Positions 7,443 to 11,082 of a stretch of 11,082 bases of DNA are shown here, piece by piece. The DNA comes from Trichomonas tenax. Its lineage: Eukaryota > Parabasalia > Trichomonadida > Trichomonadidae. Numbering within the stretch: position 1 is the stretch's first letter; each line of letters starts with the position of its first letter. Under the pieces are notes generated by a model that made no database searches, had not been told where the DNA came from, and saw only the letters and a list, made by a program, of their open reading frames with translations. The position numbers and the translations under genes were made by a program. The stretch covers positions 1 to 11,082 of the forward strand of contig JALKBU010001436.1 of the NCBI GenBank assembly GCA_023091735.1, given 5' to 3'.

Positions 7443-8033
7443 ATGACAGAAAATCAATCTGAATATCAATCCCAAAACAATTCACAGCATTCATCGAGAG
7501 AGGTTTCGCCTATAAATTATCCAGTTCTTTTATACCAGAAAGTTGAGAGCCAAGAAAAGAAGAAGAAGAAGTTATTGAAATATTTAATTGTCGTTTTACC
7601 AATATTTCTTTCATTTGTTCTTTCACAACTGCGTTTTAACTACTGCTCGAGCCCATACAGCATTTTTTGCTCTCCTTGTCCAAAGCACGCAAAATGTTTT
7701 AGAAAAGAATTCACATGCGAGAGTCCTTATCAAAAAATATCGGCTGGATGCTATAACACAACAACGCCTGAACAGAAAATCGAAGTTTTAAGTAACAAAG
7801 TCTTTAATACAATATTAAGTAATAATATTTGGTCATTTTCAAAGCTAAAAAAACAATTTCCAAATACAAAAATACAAGATCTTAAAGCTGCTTTACGTTA
7901 TAACAGAAATTTCAGATTAATATTCCATTTTATCTTTCCTGAAGCTTTGATTCCAAAGGAGATCGCTTATTTAATGATAGGTACAATAATACCTACAATT
8001 TTATTCATTGTTTTCATATACAACACATTATAA
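7443..8033 (+). CDS. MSC-domain (Man1/Src1/Heh-like) putative inner nuclear membrane protein, 196 residues
   Basis: Order along the protein: a polar, Q/N/S-rich N-terminus (1-38); a KKKKK patch (39-43) that could be a nuclear-targeting or topology signal; membrane span 1 (about 46-63); a Cys-rich segment with C68, C76, C79, C85, C92 and C103; a helical, basic segment (about 110-158); and membrane span 2 (about 173-194) at the very C-terminus. The core CSPCPKHAKC, with a Cys upstream and another Cys a few residues downstream, is the hallmark of the luminal part of the MSC domain (Man1-Src1 C-terminal) of LEM/HeH proteins, which bind chromatin and recruit ESCRT-III to seal the nuclear envelope. 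In those families a LEM or HeH domain precedes span 1, and Man1 has further domains after span 2; neither is visible here, so this is a minimal version. One N-glycosylation sequon (N105) sits on the predicted luminal side. The assignment rests on motif and topology and has not been checked by search. Confidence 0.7.
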   Translation: MTENQSEYQSQNNSQHSSREVSPINYPVLLYQKVESQEKKKKKLLKYLIVVLPIFLSFVLSQLRFNYCSSPYSIFCSPCPKHAKCFRKEFTCESPYQKISAGCYNTTTPEQKIEVLSNKVFNTILSNNIWSFSKLKKQFPNTKIQDLKAALRYNRNFRLIFHFIFPEALIPKEIAYLMIGTIIPTILFIVFIYNTL

Positions 8034-9211
8034 TATTATGATTTTTATAAATATAGAGATGTTTTATTGTTATTCAAGGGTTAGTTTACACTACTTAAAA
8101 ATAGTTATATCATACAATATTTGTGATATATTATAATTGAACCAAAATATAATCTAATTAATATGCTTTTAAGATATATAGCAAACTATAATCAATTACA
8201 TTTTGCGCCTAAATACATATTTATAGACTAATGCCTAAAACATTCAAGTTTTATTTTATAATATCGATTGAACAATTTGATTCTAAGAGTTATAGTTATT
8301 TAGAGAAGCGAAAACGACTAAAATATAGGCTATTAAAAGAATTTGAAATACTTTCTATGTGTGAAATATAATCATACAAACTTGAATAAATATATCGAAA
8401 CAAAATGTTCCTAATTCATGCATAACTGATATAGCTGCGCCCAAATAAAGAATGCAATGATACAGCAAATGTTCATAATTAACTATTTAGTTAATAGTTT
8501 AATATAGACCTTAAAAAGTAGTGAGGAACATCCTTATAATGATACAAACAGTCAAAATAAGAGGAAAATAAGTGTTTTAAAATAATAAAACCGAATAACT
8601 TAGCATGCTTTTGAAACAATCAATATATTGACTGTAAAATGATGCATGACACACTTTTTTACTTCATAGATCGATTATATACACATATCTGATGTTACAT
8701 TCATCGCACAAATATCAAAATATTATTCAATTAAAAACCGAACTTTGTAATAAAAGTGTGTTTTATGTCAAGAAGATCTATAATTAAGACAAGCACAGAC
8801 AAAAACAGACAGAGCATAAAGCAAATCTGTAAGTTGTAAATGCTGTTGTGTTGATCTTCTGAAATTAAGATCCTGTATCATGCCAAGCTAAAGAATATCG
8901 CACGACACATAGGAAATTATATGTGAATTAAGATTTCTTTTTGAAAATTAATGCTGTTACTGCCTGTTATTGATATGCATATTGAAAGTGAGTTACACAG
9001 TGTTGTGTTGTTAAAAACTATACATAAGGCGATGCTTTGCACGATCACAAGTGCAGGGATCGAAGTCTTAAACTGTATAAATCGAATTTCCAAAATCATA
9101 AAGAAAAAACATTCGGAAAGTTGGAATACGCTTACTATTGAGTTCTGCCGTCGGGCGAATTACAGGTGTATCGAGAAAATCCGAGTCATCTACCTTTCTA
9201 GAAAGCGATGA
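8034..9211. other. Long gene-poor AT-rich stretch
   Basis: About 1.2 kb with no convincing gene. Short open frames at 8951-9211 on both strands show no recognisable motif. Structures seen: an 18-bp palindrome ATTAACTA-TT-TAGTTAAT (8478-8495) and an 8-bp inverted repeat AGAAGATC (8771-8778) / GATCTTCT (8853-8860) about 74 nt apart. No tRNA-like cloverleaf was found. The right part may be heavily decayed transposon sequence leading into the Maverick remnant. Confidence 0.5.
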
Positions 9212-9239
9212 GTTTACATGTCAAAAATGTCATGTAAAC
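9212..9239. repeat. Inverted repeat GTTTACATG / CATGTAAAC
   Basis: A perfect 9-bp inverted repeat with a 10-nt spacer, lying about 20 bp before the first recognisable polymerase remnant. ATGTCA is also directly repeated inside it. It may mark an old insertion or deletion junction, or be chance. Confidence 0.5.
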
Positions 9240-9258
9240 AGCACAAATTCGACAAGTA

Positions 9259-10258
9259 AAATTATTTATTCCAATTTATAAGTTAACAAATGTAAAGTCA
9301 TTAAAGGTTATTATTACAGTGATAAAAGAGATTACAGGATCAGAGATGAAATAAATGACTTTTCGTGTTAAGACTGAGATACAAGAAGGAAACCCATTAC
9401 AGGAAATCGTGAAACTCATTTTAAATTGCATTTACGGTAAAACAATATTATCACCAATTGAAACAAAAATAAACTTTATTAATGATCAGGATGCTATGAG
9501 ATACATAAATAAGAATTATAATAAAATTATTAAATTTGAAGAATTAGAAGGATCTGATAAAATCATATTTAAGACTCAGAAAAGCATATGTCAACATATG
9601 AAGAATCGGATATATTTTCTGCCCGTTAGGTGTAAATATCCTTTCGACGAGTAAAATAATCATGAATGAAGTATTTTGTACCGCTGAGGACTTAGGAATT
9701 GAAATATTCATAACTGTCACAGACAGCATGCATTTATACGATAAAGATTTACCGGCTATTGCTGATGAGTTTAAGAAGAGATACGGAAGAGAATTAATTG
9801 GAAAGAATTTAGGCAATTTTCACAGTAATTTTGCAGAAATTACACCAGGCAAGCAATCACTCGCTTATAAGTCTTATTTTATGGGAAAGAAGTCTTACAT
9901 TGATCAACTCACAAATGAATTAAATGAAGTAGCCTTTCACTGCAGACTAAAGGGAGTCAAGCAGGATGTCATCACTATTACTGCGAATGAGATGTTTCCA
10001 GATGCTGTACAATGTGTTTACGATCCAAAAACAAATGTTCATTTTCCTGTTGGAACGGACTCAAAGAGTCCTCAAGGCACAGAGTGCCAAACTTATGATA
10101 AAGACGGTGAATTTTCATTGATGTTATTATATAAAGCCTTATATGACGGAGAAGAAATAGCTTTTGATTTATGCTGGAGTCATTGTCCATGCTTCGAAAA
10201 ACAATTTAATTTCACATTCACGACAAAGCACACATTCATTCCTAAGCTTAAGTTTTAA
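9259..10258 (+). pseudogene. Maverick/Polinton family B (protein-primed type) DNA polymerase, 5'-truncated and frameshifted
   Basis: Only the C-terminal part of the polymerase domain remains, spread over several frames. Pieces: 9259-9293 in one frame and about 9291-9360 in another (weak matches); 9355-9620, containing motif B as KLILNCIYGKT; then 9611-10258, where codons before ATG 9662 (reading ILSTSKIIMNE) are clearly still polymerase. Motif C, normally YxDTDS, reads ITVTDS: the first metal-binding Asp is Val (GTC at 9716-9718). The downstream KKSY (K-K-x-Y) motif is kept, and the C-terminus (KLKF, stop 10256-10258) looks natural. Frameshifts fall near 9294, near 9360 and near 9610-9620. 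The intact enzyme copies the element by protein-primed synthesis; this copy cannot be active. Identification is by motifs and their order. Confidence 0.75.
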
Positions 10259-10741
10259 GAGTTTTTGTTTATTTTTAAATCTTTTTCATATATGACCTCT
10301 ACCGTTAGATTTATAGGTGATTTCAGTTTAATGGGTACATTGAACGAATCCACTAATGTAAAACTTAGATTTAAGAGATCAAAAGAATTTATTTTTACAT
10401 AATTGTCGGGGTCTTTGAATATTAAAGGAAGATTAGGAATGAATATCCCAATAATGTTATAACATATGGAAACATACTCGAGATTAAAGGATGTATTAAT
10501 TCCTACGACATTTAATATTTTAGAACGAATGAATAAATTATATCCATAATTAAGATAGAGAAAGGATGGAGATGTATATTTTTTAGCCACTGACTTTAAA
10601 GGGAAGTTTTCGTAATAAAATCCCATTAATAACTAGACTCTATGGCTTTAAACGAAGTGCCGAACCCCAAGAGTTCATGTTAAGTGTTAAATATGACGGT
10701 AAAAAATATATTATATTATATCCGACAACTGTACAAGAGTC
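10255..10741 (-). pseudogene. Capsid-like (jelly-roll type) Maverick protein, C-terminal part, frameshifted
   Basis: The 123-codon frame (10626 down to 10255) appears to continue a protein whose earlier part lies in a different frame (10741 to 10640, ending WGSALRLKP), so a frameshift lies near 10626-10640. The sequence is rich in beta-branched and aromatic residues with alternating hydrophobic strands. It closes with a segment of the type LSFTLVDSFNVPI...PINLTVEV, the sort of ending seen in Polinton minor-capsid/penton-like proteins. Its stop overlaps the polymerase stop tail-to-tail. The capsid assignment is tentative and based on strand pattern and context. No N-terminus is present. Confidence 0.45.
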
Positions 10742-11047
10742 TAACGGATACACTCCCGCATACCTTGTATTTTGATTAATGAAAACGTGAAAGTATCTTG
10801 GTACTCCTTCTTTACCGTTATCCATTAAATCGTGAAACCATGAATTTGGTTTTGTCGAAAATATTTTTAACATATAAGGTTTAGTTTGATTCGGTCTTAT
10901 ATGTAAATCCTTTTTCCTCTCTTTAATAATTTTCCTTAAATCCTTTTTAGTTATATCAGGGAATCTATTTTTAACATTGACCCAAACTCTATCAAAAGTT
11001 TTGAAATGCAAACCGTCAATAAATTTATTGATTTCATCTAAATTCAT
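10742..11047 (-). pseudogene. Maverick retroviral-like integrase, N-terminal part, truncated and fused in frame to capsid-like sequence
   Basis: From ATG 11047-11045, residues 1-102 resemble the start of Polinton c-integrases: a helical, basic N-terminus with RFPDITKKDL, then a proline/lysine linker and the segment NSWFHDL, in which D73 is the likely first Asp of the DDE triad, then FINQNTRYAGVYPL, matching the next strand of the RNase H fold. After about residue 102 the sequence stops resembling integrase, and the second Asp and the Glu are missing. The frame continues for 33 codons that fit the capsid-like neighbour instead. An internal deletion joining two element genes is the simplest reading. 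The intact enzyme would insert the element; this one cannot. Confidence 0.6.
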
Positions 11048-11064
11048 TTACTTTTTATTAAAAA
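11045..11064 (-). promoter_or_regulatory. Leader TTTTTAAT-n2-AAAGTAAATG of the integrase-like ORF
   Basis: On the minus strand, TTTTTAAT, 2 nt, then AAAGTAAATG, ending in the start codon. It is nearly the same as the leader of the minus-strand ORF at 879. No TCA-type initiator is present within the visible 35 nt. Confidence 0.35.
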
Positions 11065-11082
11065 TAATAATTTTTTATCTTA

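Larger units (their letters stand above)
9259..11082. mobile_element. Decayed Maverick/Polinton element fragment
   Basis: Family B polymerase fragments on the plus strand converge with capsid-like and integrase-like fragments on the minus strand. Together these are hallmark genes of Maverick/Polinton elements, which are very abundant in Trichomonas. The left side is truncated inside the polymerase gene, and the right side runs out of the window 35 nt upstream of the integrase start, where a terminal inverted repeat might begin. Multiple frameshifts, a lost catalytic residue and an apparent internal deletion show it is dead. The other expected genes (ATPase, protease) are absent from the window. 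Confidence 0.72.

Noticed and set aside
7588..7791. 67-codon plus-strand ORF inside the MSC gene
   Set aside because: Out-of-frame shadow of the MSC-domain gene.
8478..8495. 18-bp AT palindrome as an operator or terminator
   Set aside because: Such short AT-rich palindromes are expected by chance in this composition, and no gene is adjacent.
8951..9211. 86-codon plus-strand ORF
   Set aside because: No recognisable motif, no initiator at a suitable distance, and overlapped by a similar-sized ORF on the other strand; probably chance or decayed element sequence.
9978..10190. 70-codon minus-strand ORF antisense to the polymerase
   Set aside because: The sense strand carries conserved polymerase sequence here; the antisense frame has no motif.

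Overview
The window looks like a nuclear contig of a parabasalid protist of the Trichomonas/Tritrichomonas type. The evidence is AT-rich spacers, short intronless genes, and trichomonad initiator elements (TCA+1 followed by a pyrimidine and T/A) 8-23 nt upstream of the ATG of every intact gene. A remnant of a Maverick/Polinton element and a frameshifted Pmp-like (GGAI-motif) beta-helix surface-protein gene also fit. The exact species is not established from sequence alone.

Layout. Positions 1-555 are a cluster of imperfect repeats with GC-rich hairpins. A 107-codon minus-strand ORF of unknown function (556-879) follows. At about 997-1202 two copies of a module recur, each a GC-rich hairpin, a 14-nt spacer and a TG run. 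Positions 1492-2431 hold a beta-helix surface-protein gene with a frameshift near its signal-peptide-like start. The central block, all on the plus strand, has four intact genes: a 695-residue helical protein of unknown function (2855-4942), the spliceosomal core protein SmG (5464-5694), a 412-residue coiled-coil protein (6035-7273), and a 196-residue two-membrane-span protein whose Cys-rich segment matches the MSC (Man1/Src1 C-terminal) domain of inner nuclear membrane proteins (7443-8033). About 1.2 kb without a convincing gene follows. The right end (about 9259-11082) is a decayed Maverick/Polinton fragment: a frameshifted family B DNA polymerase on the plus strand, tail-to-tail with minus-strand fragments that resemble a capsid-type protein and the N-terminal part of a retroviral-like integrase.

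The four intact genes are co-oriented, but each has its own initiator, so they are separate transcription units, not an operon. Two (SmG and the MSC protein) point to nuclear functions; no shared pathway is implied. The two flanks are repeat- or transposon-rich. The points most worth follow-up are the minimal MSC-domain protein, the apparent in-frame integrase/capsid chimera, the near-identical leader in front of two minus-strand ORFs at opposite ends of the window, and the evenly spaced hairpin modules on the left. I found no CRISPR array, rRNA or tRNA gene.
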